Assembly: GCF_907177275.1 (NCBI RefSeq)
Contig: NZ_CAJSLV010000059.1
Coordinates: forward strand, 204,835-268,834
Direction of reading: 5' to 3'
Length of the DNA stretch: 64,000 nt
DNA from: Actinacidiphila cocklensis
GTDB taxonomy: Bacteria; Actinomycetota; Actinomycetes; Streptomycetales; Streptomycetaceae
Shown here: piece by piece, positions 15,419-23,740 of the stretch
Layout: each line of letters opens with the position of its first letter
Position numbering within the stretch: position 1 is the first letter of the stretch
The notes under the pieces: generated by a model
Seen by the model: only the letters and a program-made list of their open reading frames with translations
Database searches by the model: none
What the model was told of the DNA's origin: nothing
Made by a program: the position numbers and the translations under genes

Positions 15419-16231
15419 TCACCAGGTCGCGGGGCTCCCCGCGCTCCAGTAGCCCGCGGCGGGAACGCCCTCCCCGTTCGCGCCCGCCTCGGTGCCCAGC
15501 ACCGGAGACAGGCAGTGGCGGCACTTCTTGTAACCGGTGCCTGCCGGTGCCGCGGTCTTACGGCCGACCCACTCGGTGGCCTCCTCCACCGTCATCACCT
15601 GCATCCCGGCCGCCCACGAGGTGCTCAGCACCCCGTGGTGCGCGAAGGCGGGCAGGGCGGCCAGGCACCAGGGCGGCTCCACCGGCTCGGCTCGGCCGAC
15701 GAACTGCGCCACCTTGGGGCAGTAGCTGCGGTGCAGGGTGTTCTTGCCTGCCGCGTACGGGTGACGGTCCTGGTCGGAGAGCCGCACCTTGTGCGTGAAG
15801 GACTCGATGGAGATGGCGTCGAACTCCGCACGGGCGCCCAGGCACACAGGACAGGCGTGCGGGCAGTCGTCGCCGATCTGCCCGGGATCGACCGCGCTGC
15901 TCGGCTCGACGTCGAACGGACCGCTCGGCTCGACGTCGAACGGACGGCCCACCCCGGCGTCGAACGCGCTGCCAACGCCGGTGCCGAACGCGCCGCTCAA
16001 TCCGGCATCGAACGCGCTGCTCAGTTCCTCCGCCGTGTGAAATCGCTGCGCGAAGGCGTCCAGGGCGTATTGCAGCTCCTCCCCGGTGACCCACCCCCGT
16101 GCGAGCAGGTCGATCATCTCCTTGACCGCCGGGAACTCGACCACAAGGTGCCAACCCCCCGGAACATGGGGGGATTCGGTGCAGTGTATTCCCCACACGA
16201 ACCAGTCCTCTGCGTGCGGGCTACCGATCAT
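15419..16231 (-). CDS. Cys-rich protein of unknown function with internal repeats
   Basis: 270 residues, not assignable to a family. Residues 1-70 include WGIHCTESPHVPGGW and an acidic helix. About residues 75-115 hold an imperfect repeat of five or six units of the type AFDAGVG-x-PFDVEPS. The C-terminal half has CPHACPVC, SYCPKV and KCRHCLSP, pairs of Cys that could bind one or two metal ions. There is no signal peptide or membrane segment. Codon use is normal for the window, so it is probably a real protein. ATG 16231 is used. The DUF2637 gene lies upstream on the same strand, 90 nt away. Confidence 0.65.
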   Translation of the reverse strand: MIGSPHAEDWFVWGIHCTESPHVPGGWHLVVEFPAVKEMIDLLARGWVTGEELQYALDAFAQRFHTAEELSSAFDAGLSGAFGTGVGSAFDAGVGRPFDVEPSGPFDVEPSSAVDPGQIGDDCPHACPVCLGARAEFDAISIESFTHKVRLSDQDRHPYAAGKNTLHRSYCPKVAQFVGRAEPVEPPWCLAALPAFAHHGVLSTSWAAGMQVMTVEEATEWVGRKTAAPAGTGYKKCRHCLSPVLGTEAGANGEGVPAAGYWSAGSPATW

Positions 16232-16321
16232 CGCCTGGACTTTCTCCTCGAAGAGCAGGGTAAACCTCTCAAAGGTCCCACAGCCGGCGCCCGACGAGGT
16301 CGACGGGAAAACCCGGCGCGG

Positions 16322-16999
16322 TCAGTGCTTGCGCTGCCGGGGCAGCTTGGCGTGGCGCGGATGGAGAAGGGTGAGCTGCCGGAAAAGCAGGTGGAAGCTG
16401 ACAAGAGCGGAGACGGGTGGCAGACCGGCCGTGGCGATCCCGCTGAGCGTCCGCGGGGCGTGGGCAATGCCCAGGGCCATGGCGATCGCCGAGAAGAGCA
16501 GCATCACCAGCCAGGCGGCCCGCACCTGACGCCGGTGGGCCGCCGCGTGCAGGATGGACAGGCACGCCACGGTCCACGGTCCGTAGATCAGCAGCGGCCA
16601 CAAGGAGGCCAGGCTGTACGCGGTCGGGACGGCCAGGTCGTGCAGCGGGCGGTAGCAGACACGGGCACCGAGAACGCCGACCGTGCAGGTGACCAGCGCG
16701 GTGGCACCCGGGATGCCGATCCCGACCACGGACGACCGCCGCGCCCAGACCAGGCGCGGCTTCCTGCGTCGACGGTCGACCGGCGGGCTCGCGGTCAGCG
16801 GGGCGCCGGGCGCCTCCTCATGGATCGGCGCCGCCACGTACGTGTCCTGCGGCCGGAAGAGCTCCTCGAACTCGGCATCCAGGTCGTAGCGCCCGGCGCC
16901 GGCGCCGGAGTGGTCATCGGGCGGGAAGTGGAGCGGCTGCCCTGCCTCGGCGTCGGACGCATCGGGGGAGATGAACTGATGCGTGTCGAATTCACGCAT
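16322..16999 (-). CDS. DUF2637-domain membrane protein
   Basis: 225 residues. An acidic N-terminal tail of about 80 residues is followed by a basic stretch (VDRRRRKPRLVWARR) and four hydrophobic segments, with the DUF2637 pattern SLASLWPLLIYGPWTVACLS and a later SFHLLFRQLTLL. DUF2637 is widespread on streptomycete chromosomes and plasmids, and some members resemble plasmid-spreading (Spd) proteins; the chromosomal function is unknown. The ATG at 16999 overlaps the end of the upstream small frame by 8 nt, which suggests coupled translation. Confidence 0.8.
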   Translation of the reverse strand: MREFDTHQFISPDASDAEAGQPLHFPPDDHSGAGAGRYDLDAEFEELFRPQDTYVAAPIHEEAPGAPLTASPPVDRRRRKPRLVWARRSSVVGIGIPGATALVTCTVGVLGARVCYRPLHDLAVPTAYSLASLWPLLIYGPWTVACLSILHAAAHRRQVRAAWLVMLLFSAIAMALGIAHAPRTLSGIATAGLPPVSALVSFHLLFRQLTLLHPRHAKLPRQRKH

Positions 17000-17291
17000 A
17001 GGGCCGCCACTCGGATTGCGGGGCCTGCCGGCGCACACCCTTCGGCGCTCCGAGAAGGGCGGCGTTCCAGCGCATCGTGAAATCGGCCTCGACCCGTCCC
17101 GCATGGGCCAGGAAATCGTCCAGCAGGTCGCCGAACACGGGCAGGCCGGCGACCCGCTCCCACTCGGCGGAATCCGCACCGGCCGATGGCCGTCCGATTC
17201 TCCCTGGAGCGAGGGTCGGCGGCGCCGGAGCAGGGTCGGCGGATTGCCAGGCCGCACCTCCGGAAGGGAGAGGGCGAGAGGACTCTTTCAC
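16992..17291 (-). CDS. Small protein upstream of DUF2637 gene
   Basis: 99-codon frame from GTG 17291, ending inside the start of the DUF2637 gene. The second half (WERVAGLPVFGDLLDDFLAH, then FTMRWNAALLGAP) looks like a folded helical protein with normal codon use. The first 35 residues are Pro/Ala-rich, so the true start may lie inside. The 8-nt overlap with the next gene supports a coupled pair. I recognise no family. Confidence 0.45.
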   Translation of the reverse strand: MKESSRPLPSGGAAWQSADPAPAPPTLAPGRIGRPSAGADSAEWERVAGLPVFGDLLDDFLAHAGRVEADFTMRWNAALLGAPKGVRRQAPQSEWRPYA

Positions 17292-17456
17292 GCCTCTTCA
17301 ACGAGACCGGGATTGCGCTGGATGCAGCGCATTGGAGTGAATCTCCGCAGCATTCGGTCGACATTTCGGAGACCGGCGCACCAGGCTTTGCGTTCACGGG
17401 CCGCGCCGGCGCTCCGGCTCGCGGGCCGGGCCGCCCGGCAAGGGCGGCGCTTCCGG

Positions 17457-17930
17457 TCAGTCCGCAGGGGCCGCGGCGACCTTCGCCGCGATGCGTTCGA
17501 GGGCGGCGAGATCCTCGGGGGCGAGCCGGTCGACGAAGTGGCGCCGCACCGAGGCGAGGTGGGCGGGGGCGGCGTCCCTGAGCGTGTCCAGGCCCTGCCC
17601 GGTGAGGACCAGGACGCATCCGCGCCCGTCCGTCGGGTCCGGCTCGCGGCGCAGGAGGCCGCGCGCCTCCATGCGCGTGGCGTGGCGGGAGAGCCGGCTG
17701 CGCGACCAGCCCATCTTGGCCGCCTGCTCGTGCAGGGGGCTCGCGGTGCCGGGCTGCTCGGACAGGGTGCTGAGCACTTCGTAGTCCGCCTCCGACAGTC
17801 CGCGCTCCGCCAGGTCCTGCGCGGTGCGTACCTGCACGGCGGTCACCATCCGGCGGTACGCCCGCCAGGCGCGCTCCTCCTCGGCGGCCAGCCAGGGGGT
17901 GGCGGCACGGTCCGACGATCTCGTTGACAT
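17457..17930 (-). CDS. MarR-family transcriptional regulator
   Basis: 157 residues with the MarR winged-helix layout: an N-terminal dimerisation helix, LSEADYEVLSTLSEQPG, the recognition helix MGWSRSRLSRHATRMEARGLL, and the wing RREPDPTDGRGCVLVLTGQG. It is divergent from the flavin-reductase/GNAT fusion gene across only 30 nt, so both promoters share the same DNA and it very likely represses that gene and itself. Some MarR proteins of this subgroup sense phenolics or oxidants; the ligand is unknown. ATG 17930 leaves almost no leader, so leaderless translation is likely. Confidence 0.92.
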   Translation of the reverse strand: MSTRSSDRAATPWLAAEEERAWRAYRRMVTAVQVRTAQDLAERGLSEADYEVLSTLSEQPGTASPLHEQAAKMGWSRSRLSRHATRMEARGLLRREPDPTDGRGCVLVLTGQGLDTLRDAAPAHLASVRRHFVDRLAPEDLAALERIAAKVAAAPAD

Positions 17931-17953
17931 GTAACCAATCTAGCAGCTAACGT
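17924..17953 (+). promoter_or_regulatory. Promoter with MarR operator candidate
   Basis: TTGACA (17924-17929), 18 nt, TAACGT (17948-17953), then ATG at 17961, so the mRNA would be nearly leaderless. A 9-bp palindrome TAGCAGCTA (17941-17949) lies between and over the boxes, well placed for repression by the divergent MarR protein. Confidence 0.55.
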
Positions 17954-17960
17954 CGTTTCC

Positions 17961-19064
17961 ATGTCAACGAAAAGGCCGCTCATCCTCGTCCTCGTCTGCA
18001 GCACCCGCCCCGGCGCCCTCGGCCCGGCGGTCGGCAGCTGGCTGGAGCGGACGATCTCCCCCCGCGCCCGCGAACTCGGCGTGGACCTGGAGCAACTGGC
18101 CATCGGCGACCTCGGACTGCCCTTCCTGGACGAGGAGGAGCACCCGTCCACCGGCATCTACCACCAGGCGCACACGCGGCGCTGGAGCGCGACGGCCGAG
18201 GCCGCCGACGGCTTCGTCATCGTGACGCCGGAGTACAACTACGGGATGCCCGCGACGCTGAAGAACGCGCTGGACTACCTCGGTCCCGAATGGGCCTGGA
18301 AGCCGGTCGGCTTCGTCAGCTACGGCAACACCTCGGCGGGCACCCGGGCGGTCCAGCACGCCAAGCAGGTGGTGACCACGCTCCGCCTGGTGCCCGTGGG
18401 CGCCACCGTCGCCCTCCGGATCGCGGACGCCGTGCAGGACGGGCAGGTCCGGCAGGACCCCGCCCTCGCCGGGGCGGCCGTCGGCGTCCTCGACGAGCTG
18501 GTGCGGGTCGCCCAGGCCCTGCGTCCGATGCGCGAACGCGCCGCCTCGGGCGCGGCGCCGGGGCCGCTGCCGGGCTCGTACGTACGCCCCCTGCTCCCCG
18601 ACGACGCGCCGCAGGCCATGGTGCTGCAGCGGTGCTGCTGGGTCGACGAGGCGGTCGCCAACGACACGCTGGCGGTATCCGCCCTGCACGAGCAACTCGG
18701 CGACGTACGGGCATGGCTGGCCGAATGGCACGCCACGGGCCTGTTCCTGGACGGCAGGCTGCTGGCGATGGTGCGGGCCCGCCGCAGCGGTGACGACTGG
18801 TCGATCGGGCGGCTCGCCGTCGCCCCCGACCAGCGCGGGCAGGGGCTCGGCCGGTGGCTGCTGCGCACCGCCGAGTCCGCCGCGGCCGGGTGCGAGCGCG
18901 TGGTCCTCACCACCGGCGCCGCCAGCAGCCGCAACATCGCCCTCTACGAGAGCGAGGGCTACCAGCCGGTGCCCGGTGGCCCCGAGGGGACGGCCCGGCT
19001 CGCCAAGCCGCTCCCCGCGCCCCGCGGCAGCAGGCAGGAAGTGAGCGCCCCGGTCACGACGTGA
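17961..19064 (+). CDS. NADPH-dependent FMN reductase fused to GNAT acetyltransferase
   Basis: 367 residues with two domains. Residues 1-190 are a flavodoxin-like NADPH-FMN reductase: VCSTRPGALG for phosphate binding, TPEYNYGMPATLKNALDYL, and GFVSYGNTSAGTRA. After a short Ala/Pro/Gly linker, residues 205-352 are a GNAT domain (SYVRPLLPDDAPQAM, then acetyl-CoA loop APDQRGQGLGRWLL, then NIALYESEGYQ). The frame is open throughout with uniform codon use, so it is a real fusion. Reductases of this type detoxify quinones; the acetyl acceptor is unknown. It is controlled by the divergent MarR gene. A hairpin overlapping the last codons ends the transcript. Confidence 0.9.
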   Translation: MSTKRPLILVLVCSTRPGALGPAVGSWLERTISPRARELGVDLEQLAIGDLGLPFLDEEEHPSTGIYHQAHTRRWSATAEAADGFVIVTPEYNYGMPATLKNALDYLGPEWAWKPVGFVSYGNTSAGTRAVQHAKQVVTTLRLVPVGATVALRIADAVQDGQVRQDPALAGAAVGVLDELVRVAQALRPMRERAASGAAPGPLPGSYVRPLLPDDAPQAMVLQRCCWVDEAVANDTLAVSALHEQLGDVRAWLAEWHATGLFLDGRLLAMVRARRSGDDWSIGRLAVAPDQRGQGLGRWLLRTAESAAAGCERVVLTTGAASSRNIALYESEGYQPVPGGPEGTARLAKPLPAPRGSRQEVSAPVTT

Positions 19065-19070
19065 CCGGGG
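19048..19070. terminator. Terminator overlapping end of fusion gene
   Basis: CCCCGGTCAC pairs perfectly with GTGACCGGGG across 3 nt. It includes the last codons of the fusion gene and lies 11 nt from the stop of the convergent xylanase gene. Confidence 0.75.
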
Positions 19071-19081
19071 CACCCGGACGG

Positions 19082-20239
19082 TTAGTTCCCCGAGCCCGCG
19101 GGGCCGTGGTGGCCGCCGGCGGCGAGCTTCAGGTCCTGCTGGAGCGTGGAGTACGCGACCTTGGGCTGCAGGTTCACGTCGTAGAGCAGGCCGTAGCCCT
19201 CGCCACTGAACGTGCCGGGGATCCAGGAGTCGCCGTCGTACACGCCCCAGGCCGTGAAGGAGATGCACTGGCTGACCAGCTGGCAGCCCTTGAGCAGCTC
19301 GGAGAACTCGTAGGGCTGCGCGAACTGCGCGAGCGCGTCCGTGGGCACCTGGTCGGTGGAGTTGCCGACGAAGGTGCGCACGTCGGCCTCGGTGATGGCG
19401 ACCTTCAGGCCCAGGTCGCCGTAGGCCTGCAGGTCGGCCTGGTAGCGCTGGGCGTCGAAGCCGTACTGGGTGTCGAGGTGGCCCTGCTCGCCGATGCCGT
19501 CGATCGGGACGCCCTGCTTGCGCAGGTTCTTGACGAAGTCGTACACGGCCTGGAACTTGACGTTCGTCCCGTCCTCGCCGGTGATGTTGTAGTCGTTGTA
19601 CATCAGCAGGGCCTTGGGGTCCGCCTGGTGCGCCCAGCGGAAGACGTCGGCGATGACGCCCGAACCGAGGTGCTTGACCCAGAAGTCATCACGGTTCAGG
19701 CCGTCGGCCTGCGGGGTCTCCCAGGAGTTGGCGAAGACCTCGTTGACCACGTCCCACTGCCACACCTTGCCCTTGAAGTGGGTGACCTCGTCGGTGACGT
19801 GCTGGTGCAGGATGTCGCGCAGCTGGGCGTCGGTGATGGAGCCGTTCGCGACCCCGGTGGTCAGCCAGCCCGGGGTCTGGTTGTGCCACATGAGGGTGTG
19901 GCCGCGGACCGCCTGCCCGTTCTGCTGGGCGAACTTCACCAGGTCGTCCGCGGCCTTCCAGTTGTGGACGCCCTGGCTGGGCTCCACCGCGTCCCACTTC
20001 ATGGCGTTCTCGGCCGTGACCGCGGAGAACTGGTCGGCGACGATGCCGGTGTAGGCCTTGTTGCTGCCCAGTTGGGCCGCGTCGACGGCGGTGCCGATGC
20101 GCAGGCCCTGCTGCGCCCCCAGCGCCCGCAGGGACGTGTCGTGCGACCTGCCGCCGCCGTTGGCGACCGCGACGGCGGCAGGGACGAGCATGAGGGCGAC
20201 GGCACCGGCGACAACCGTGGATCTGCGCCTGAGCTTCAC
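19082..20239 (-). CDS. Secreted endo-1,4-beta-xylanase, GH10
   Basis: 385 residues. A signal peptide (MKLRRRS, then an Ala/Val core, about 27 residues) precedes one GH10 barrel. Visible landmarks are AENAMKWDAVEPSQG, VRGHTLMWHNQTPGW, the acid/base Glu in WDVVNEVF, and the nucleophile Glu in ITEADVR, then SFTAWGVYDGDSW. It cuts xylan outside the cell. There is no carbohydrate-binding module, so it is a catalytic-domain-only type. GTG 20239 is the start, with GGGAG 6 nt upstream. The operator CGAAAGTTTCG lies 28 nt before the start, matching the known control of xylanase genes in streptomycetes. Confidence 0.95.
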   Translation of the reverse strand: MKLRRRSTVVAGAVALMLVPAAVAVANGGGRSHDTSLRALGAQQGLRIGTAVDAAQLGSNKAYTGIVADQFSAVTAENAMKWDAVEPSQGVHNWKAADDLVKFAQQNGQAVRGHTLMWHNQTPGWLTTGVANGSITDAQLRDILHQHVTDEVTHFKGKVWQWDVVNEVFANSWETPQADGLNRDDFWVKHLGSGVIADVFRWAHQADPKALLMYNDYNITGEDGTNVKFQAVYDFVKNLRKQGVPIDGIGEQGHLDTQYGFDAQRYQADLQAYGDLGLKVAITEADVRTFVGNSTDQVPTDALAQFAQPYEFSELLKGCQLVSQCISFTAWGVYDGDSWIPGTFSGEGYGLLYDVNLQPKVAYSTLQQDLKLAAGGHHGPAGSGN

Positions 20240-20266
20240 AGCAGACTCCCGAGGATTGGATGGCCT

Positions 20267-20277
20267 CGAAAGTTTCG
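20267..20277 (-). promoter_or_regulatory. Xylanase operator palindrome
   Basis: CGAAAGTTTCG is symmetric around its central base and matches the CGAAACTTTCG element repeatedly described upstream of streptomycete xylanase genes. It lies 28 nt upstream of the GH10 start. Confidence 0.7.
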
Positions 20278-20367
20278 GGCCAATGTTCGATCGGAGCTGA
20301 AAATTAGACCCTGGGATCTCGCAGAGTCAATGGTGGCGCACGCCCCAAAATCGATGGATGGGACGTC

Positions 20368-20733
20368 TCATTTGGGCTCGGCGACGCGCGCGGCGACCGC
20401 GTCGACCGCGTAGCGGGACCAGGCCTGTTCGCCGCCCGCCGCACGGCCGTCCGCGGCGAGCTCGTCCCGGAGCAGGCGCTGCAGTTCGGCCCAGACGCGC
20501 GCCCGGCTCCACTCGGCGAACCGCCGGTGCGCGGTCGGCCCCGACGGCCCGAAGACCGGCGGCAGGTGCCGCCAGGTGCAGCCGGACGTGGCCACGAACA
20601 CGATCGCGGCCAGCGCCTCCCGGTCGCCGTACCGCCGCCGCCCACCGCCCTGCGGCCGGGCCGGTGCGGCGGGCGCCACCTGCTGGAACAGCTCCCACAG
20701 CCGGTCCGGGACCAGTCGCTCCACGATCTCCAC
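20368..20733 (-). pseudogene. IS5-type transposase N-terminal remnant
   Basis: 121 residues that match only the N-terminal helical domain of IS5-group transposases (DUF4096): MEIVERLVPDRLWELFQQVAP, then RYGDREALAAIVFVATSGCTWRHLPPVFG and AHRRFAEWSRARVWAELQ. In full proteins the DDE catalytic core begins right after YAVD-x-V; here the frame stops 12 residues beyond that Asp and no DDE core follows. It is therefore a decayed insertion sequence or a stand-alone DNA-binding relic. I see no terminal inverted repeats. GTG 20733 is the start. Confidence 0.7.
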
Positions 20734-21223
20734 GCGGGCAGGCTACCCGTCGCACCGAATGAGACGCGGAAAGCCCCTCTTCACCGTCTGATTTCCGCGC
20801 GTTCGTCTCTCGGCACCGCGACCGAAACATTCGAACATCGGCCCTGTTCCGGTTGCCGAGTCCACCGCCGTCCTCAGAGCCCCACCGCGCCGAGCCCCAG
20901 CACCTCGCCCTCCGCGGCTCCGGGCAGGACGGGAACCACGCTCACCGCTTACCTGACACGCAGCGCCGGATCGCCGAGACGCAGCGGCTCCTGATCGCCA
21001 CGCGGAAGCCGATCGCGGCCGTCGCCGCGGCGGCCGCAGCCCGTCGCTGACCAGGTGGTGGAACGGATACGCCGGCGTGGTCCTGTTGGCGGGACCGTAC
21101 TCACGGGACCACCGCCGCAGGTCGGTGCCCGGCAGCCTGGGCGGCATCACGTTGCAGGGGTCCGGAATTGTGGCGGGTGCCGGCCGGCGGGATGCTTCTC
21201 GTACGGGTGATCGAGGAGGGCAC
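20734..21223. other. Gap without a convincing gene
   Basis: 490 nt. Short frames exist on both strands, but none has a good ribosome site together with a recognisable domain. It may contain the other decayed end of the transposase element. Confidence 0.4.
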
Positions 21224-21502
21224 GTGGCCGCGTTGGTTCTGGTCGTCGACATGGTGGTGGCTGTGGCGTTCGGTGTGGTGGGAGTGCTGGCGCTGGCCAC
21301 CGGACGCGTCGTCGTTCCCTGGCTGCGCCGCACGGTGCGGCGCCCCGCGCTGTGGGGCGCCGGTGCGCTGCTGGTGTCCGGCGCTCTCGCGGGCGCGCAC
21401 GTGATGCCCTACCAGGTCGACGTCCCGCTCATGCTGGGCGGCCTCGCCCTGATAGGAGCGGCGCAGATCCTCGGCAGCCGCGAGCCCCGCCGGGCCGGCT
21501 GA
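21224..21502 (+). CDS. Small membrane protein
   Basis: 92 residues from GTG 21224, which follows AGGAGG by 4 nt. Three hydrophobic segments are visible: AALVLVVDMVVAVAFGVVGVLAL, a middle ALWGAGALLVSGALAG, and VPLMLGGLALIGAAQIL, with basic loops between. No enzymatic motif is present and I recognise no family. A longer upstream reading to 21077 is of poor quality. Confidence 0.6.
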   Translation: MAALVLVVDMVVAVAFGVVGVLALATGRVVVPWLRRTVRRPALWGAGALLVSGALAGAHVMPYQVDVPLMLGGLALIGAAQILGSREPRRAG

Positions 21503-21549
21503 CACCTCGGCCGGCGTCCGCGGCTGTGCGGCACCCGCCGTTGCCGAGC

Positions 21550-22503
21550 TCAGGGGTGTTCATCGAGCTGGAGGGCGCCGGCGGCGGAGAAGCACAGCGC
21601 GCCGACGAGGGTTCCCCAGTTGGCGATCGTGGCGTTGACCAGGCTTCCGGTACTCGCGCGGGTGAAGGCGGCCAGCGCCGAGACCATGAAGAGGACGGAG
21701 CCGAGCTGGTTCACGGCGACGATCCACCAGCCGAGGCTCCGCGAGCGCAGGCAGGGCCGTGAGCGATGGCAGATCTCGACGAACGCGAGGTGCCCGGAGA
21801 CCAGGAACAGCGCGCAGCCGACGACATCGGGAGCCCAGATCAGCCGGTTGACCTGCTGGACGGTGAGCCCCTGGAGGAAGGAGTCCAGCAGGTTGACGGC
21901 GAACACCAGCGTCCCGGAGAAGAGCACCACCGTACTCAGCCAGCCGACGTCCATCGGCTCGTAGCTCCACCATCTCCAGCGCGGTGTGACCGCTGTGCCG
22001 GAAGCCTGCGTGGGGCGGGGGGCGTTGACCACCTGCAGCACCGCCGTGTAGCCGCCGGTGTTGAAGAAGAGGCCGCCCGCGAAGTAGATGCAGGCGCTCA
22101 CCGTGGGATCGCCGGAGCCGAACTGGGCGACAGCGGCGCCCGCCGCGAACAGGGCGCCGCCGATGACGAAGGCGACCGAGGCGATGGCGTTGAGCCTGCG
22201 CAACCGGCCGAGCCCCGCCTCGTCGGCGCTCGCCGTCGCCCTCGCCGGCCCCTGCTTCGCGTGCACGGCGTAGGCGAGCAGGCCGCGCCTGCGCGCCGAC
22301 CGGGACTCCCACACCCTCGTGCCCCCTTCGGGGAGAACCCAGGTGCGCCTGGTCACGAACGGTCCGGCGCCCTCCGCGTGGCCCTCTTCCCTCCGCACGA
22401 GCCGAGCGTAATGACCCGGCCCCCCGTCCTCCGGGACAAACAGAGCGCCATTCGGCTGACTCCACCGCCTCCACCGCAACCCGACGGCCGAGCCGTCGAC
22501 CAT
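21550..22503 (-). CDS. Multi-pass membrane protein of unknown function (YrhK-like segments)
   Basis: 317 residues. The first 95 are soluble and basic. Then about six membrane segments follow, including NAIASVAFVIGGALFAAGAA and YFAGGLFFNTGGYTAVLQVV. This layout, with an N-A-x-A start and a F-x-x-GG-x-x-F-x-x-GG-Y pattern, resembles YrhK-type actinobacterial membrane proteins without known function. It follows the MerR-clamp gene by 59 nt on the same strand, so the two may be co-transcribed. ATG 22503 is used; the ribosome site is weak. Confidence 0.7.
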   Translation of the reverse strand: MVDGSAVGLRWRRWSQPNGALFVPEDGGPGHYARLVRREEGHAEGAGPFVTRRTWVLPEGGTRVWESRSARRRGLLAYAVHAKQGPARATASADEAGLGRLRRLNAIASVAFVIGGALFAAGAAVAQFGSGDPTVSACIYFAGGLFFNTGGYTAVLQVVNAPRPTQASGTAVTPRWRWWSYEPMDVGWLSTVVLFSGTLVFAVNLLDSFLQGLTVQQVNRLIWAPDVVGCALFLVSGHLAFVEICHRSRPCLRSRSLGWWIVAVNQLGSVLFMVSALAAFTRASTGSLVNATIANWGTLVGALCFSAAGALQLDEHP

Positions 22504-22562
22504 GCGCGGGACGTCAGGTCATCCCTTGAGGCCGCTGCGGGAGCCGCCGTCCGGCCCGGGAG

Positions 22563-23657
22563 TCAGCTCTCCAGGCGGACGGGCATCAGTATCGAGAAGG
22601 TGTGCTCGGTGTCGGGCCGGCGAATCGCCATGGGCGCGGTGGGAGTGCCGAACTCCAGGATCAGCCTGTCGCCGCCCCCGGCAGCGAGGGCGTCCAGCAG
22701 GAACTCGCGGTTGACGGCGATGGCGCCGTGGTCGTCGTCGCCGTCGTCGCAGACGGCCACCGTGCCGTCGCCGGTCACCTTGAGCACGCTGAGTTCGCAG
22801 GGCACTCCGCCCTGCTCGCGCGTCTCGCCCGGACGGGTGGGCCCGCTCTCCACCGCCGCCCGGAAGTCCGCGACGTCGACGAGGGCACGGGTCCCCGCCG
22901 GCAGCTGGACGAGGCGGCGGTAGTCGGGGTAGTCGTGGTCGAGGCACTGGCCTGCGACCTCGCGGTCCCCCGCCTCCAACGCCACCCGGCCGCCGTCCAC
23001 GGAGATCCTGGCGGAACCGTCGCCGGTGAGCAGCGCCCGCATCGCGTCGGCGAGCGGAGAGGGCACGATGACCTGCGCGCGCGGCCCGCCGTGGCCGCTG
23101 GTGCCGGCCTGTGCGACAGCCATCCGGTAGCGGTCGGTGGCCACCGCGTGGATCGTGTCGCCCTCGATGTCGAACAGGACGCCGCCGAGCATGGGCAGTT
23201 CCGTATCGGTATTGGCGGCGAACCGGACCGCGTCCAGGGCGGCGGCCAGTTCGGACGCCGCAACAGCCGTCCGGGCGGCGTGGGTTCGGGTCGTGGTCAT
23301 GGGATTCTCCCTGCTTTCGAGGAGTGCTCGGACCGTGGAGAACTCACCGCGGGCATCGCCCAACCTCACTTCGAGCCGGCGCAGATGGGCCTGGAGCAGC
23401 GTCCGTACCAGGTCGGCGTCCGCGCTCGACCAGCCGGCCAGCACCAGCCGGATGTCCGCGAGCGGCATACCGGCCCGGCGCAGCCGTGCCAGCAACCGGG
23501 CCTCGTCCACCTGCTCGGGGCCGTACCAGCGGTAGCCGCTCGCCGGGTCCACCCAGGCCGGGACGAGCACGCCCGCGCCGTCGTAGAAACGCAGGGCGCT
23601 CACGTTCAGCCCGCTGTCCCGGGCCATCTCTCCGATGCTCAGCAACTCGTCCTCCAC
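22563..23657 (-). CDS. MerR-type regulator fused to a DnaN-like sliding-clamp domain
   Basis: 364 residues. Residues 1-75 are a MerR helix-turn-helix (LLSIGEMARDSGLNVSALRF, YDGAGVLVPA, SGYRWYGPEQV, ARLLARLRRAGMPL). After a coiled linker, about residues 130-364 resemble the beta-clamp of DNA polymerase III: AASELAAALDAVRFAANTD, LGGVLFDIEGDTIHAVATDRYRMAVA, then a second lobe with FLLDALAAGGGDRLILEFG and a C-terminal MPVRL similar to the clamp MPxR end. Some actinobacterial MerR proteins are annotated this way, but the role of the clamp part is unknown. The radical SAM gene lies upstream on the same strand. Confidence 0.85.
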   Translation of the reverse strand: MEDELLSIGEMARDSGLNVSALRFYDGAGVLVPAWVDPASGYRWYGPEQVDEARLLARLRRAGMPLADIRLVLAGWSSADADLVRTLLQAHLRRLEVRLGDARGEFSTVRALLESRENPMTTTRTHAARTAVAASELAAALDAVRFAANTDTELPMLGGVLFDIEGDTIHAVATDRYRMAVAQAGTSGHGGPRAQVIVPSPLADAMRALLTGDGSARISVDGGRVALEAGDREVAGQCLDHDYPDYRRLVQLPAGTRALVDVADFRAAVESGPTRPGETREQGGVPCELSVLKVTGDGTVAVCDDGDDDHGAIAVNREFLLDALAAGGGDRLILEFGTPTAPMAIRRPDTEHTFSILMPVRLES

Positions 23658-23740
23658 ACCCGGGACTCTCGGCCCTCCACCATGTCGAGGGTCAACACCC
23701 CCTCGTCACCGCAGCGGCGGCGTCTGCTCGATGACGGCCT

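Noticed and set aside
17922..17970. Inverted repeat CGTTGACATG ... CATGTCAACG around the MarR/fusion gap
   Set aside because: It arises because both divergent proteins begin with Met-Ser-Thr; the shared codons explain most of the symmetry, so I do not call it an operator.
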